From assembly GCA_038237745.1 (NCBI GenBank), contig JBBRYJ010000006.1, forward strand, positions 114,739 through 178,738: a DNA stretch of 64,000 nucleotides. The letters are read 5' to 3'. Below the pieces are notes generated by a model. It did not search any database, was not told the DNA's origin, and was given only the letters and a program-made list of their open reading frames with translations. Origin of the DNA: DASQEH01 sp038237745 (GTDB taxonomy: Bacteria > Actinomycetota > Actinomycetes > Propionibacteriales > Nocardioidaceae). Positions 63,731 through 64,000 of the stretch are shown here, in pieces. The translations under genes were made by a program, and so were the position numbers. Each line of letters begins with the position of its first letter. Positions within the stretch are counted from its first letter, which is position 1.

Positions 63731-64000
63731 TTATGCGTTCAGGTCCGGCTGTGACCGGATCTCCTCCTCCTCGGCGTCCACGAGCTCGCGGACCTCTTCG
63801 CTGTCGACCGCAAGACTGACTGCCCAGTAGAAGACCACGAGACTGAACACGACGACGACACCCAGGTCGACCCACTCAGGCAGGATCTTCGTGGCTTTGT
63901 GGCCCGGCGAGCCGTAGCGCCCGAGGTAACCGATCAACGTCATCCCGAGCAGCCACGGCGGAACCCACATCCACCCCTTGACGTCGAGCTGGGGCCGGCT
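63731..64000 (-). CDS. APC-family permease, C-terminal part (partial at window edge)
   Basis: About 89 residues of a protein that begins beyond base 64000. The visible end has LDVKGWMWVPPWLLGMTLIGYLGRYG, one membrane segment (VDLGVVVVFSLVVFYWAVSLAV) and an acidic tail. This matches the C-terminus of amino acid-polyamine-organocation permeases. The frame stays open to the edge, so the ATG at 63970 is internal. Followed by satP after 47 bases. Confidence 0.75.
   Translation of the reverse strand, partial: SRPQLDVKGWMWVPPWLLGMTLIGYLGRYGSPGHKATKILPEWVDLGVVVVFSLVVFYWAVSLAVDSEEVRELVDAEEEEIRSQPDLNA

Overview
The window is high-GC DNA with compact operons, many GTG/TTG starts and 4-base stop/start overlaps. 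Gene content (DtxR/IdeR-type regulator, recCBD operon, DUF2277, SatP, MshB-like PIG-L deacetylase, SigK-like sigma remnant) points to an actinobacterium, perhaps of the Nocardioides/Micrococcales type. I cannot fix the genus from the sequence alone. I saw no rRNA, CRISPR array, prophage or insertion sequence. One tRNA-Arg(CCT) is present.

Layout. 1-6.1 kb: 3' part of a DtxR-family regulator followed at once by an MFS transporter, an orphan glycine-betaine-type binding lipoprotein, DUF2277, a secreted protein with a small membrane protein, and a CNT nucleoside transporter. 6.2-15.6 kb: metabolic genes (cysteine-desulfurase-like enzyme, FMN glutamate-synthase-like enzyme, phosphoesterase, zinc alcohol dehydrogenase, an SDR that runs in frame into an SRPBCC protein), a region-2-only sigma fragment, an ECF sigma factor coupled to a YdeI-like protein, and an acetamidase/formamidase. 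15.6-20.4 kb: a GGDEF-EAL protein, then modC, modB and a TOBE/HTH protein without modA. 20.6-27.5 kb: a two-component system and a divergent envelope-lipid module (LPG-synthase-type membrane protein, GT4 glycosyltransferase, PIG-L deacetylase, then DedA and PAP2). Both halves of the module are preceded by matching tandem repeats of period 11 bp and by short leader ORFs that overlap the first membrane gene by GTGA. This is the most interesting unit in the window. 27.6-29.4 kb: a DrrAB-type exporter. 29.6-37 kb: the displaced modA and mop genes among several broken genes (DinB remnant, frameshifted xdhC, decayed sensor-GGDEF-EAL, frameshifted mmcQ, GNAT tail), with intact HEAT, acidic-tail, ArsR/AHSA1, TfoX and DHFR-like genes.

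38-47.4 kb: tRNA-Arg, a zinc ribbon protein and recC-recB-recD. 47.5-59.2 kb: a carbohydrate locus made of an ABC importer (binding lipoprotein, two permeases, UgpC-type ATPase), a SIS protein, a DeoR regulator, two convergent GH4 glycosidases, an SDR, a zinc dehydrogenase and an SMP-30 lactonase. Together these look like alpha-galactoside (or similar) uptake, hydrolysis and oxidative sugar breakdown. 59.2-64 kb: RidA divergent from a D-serine-deaminase-like PLP enzyme, then acetate use (AcsA and SatP) and the C-terminus of an APC permease cut by the window edge.
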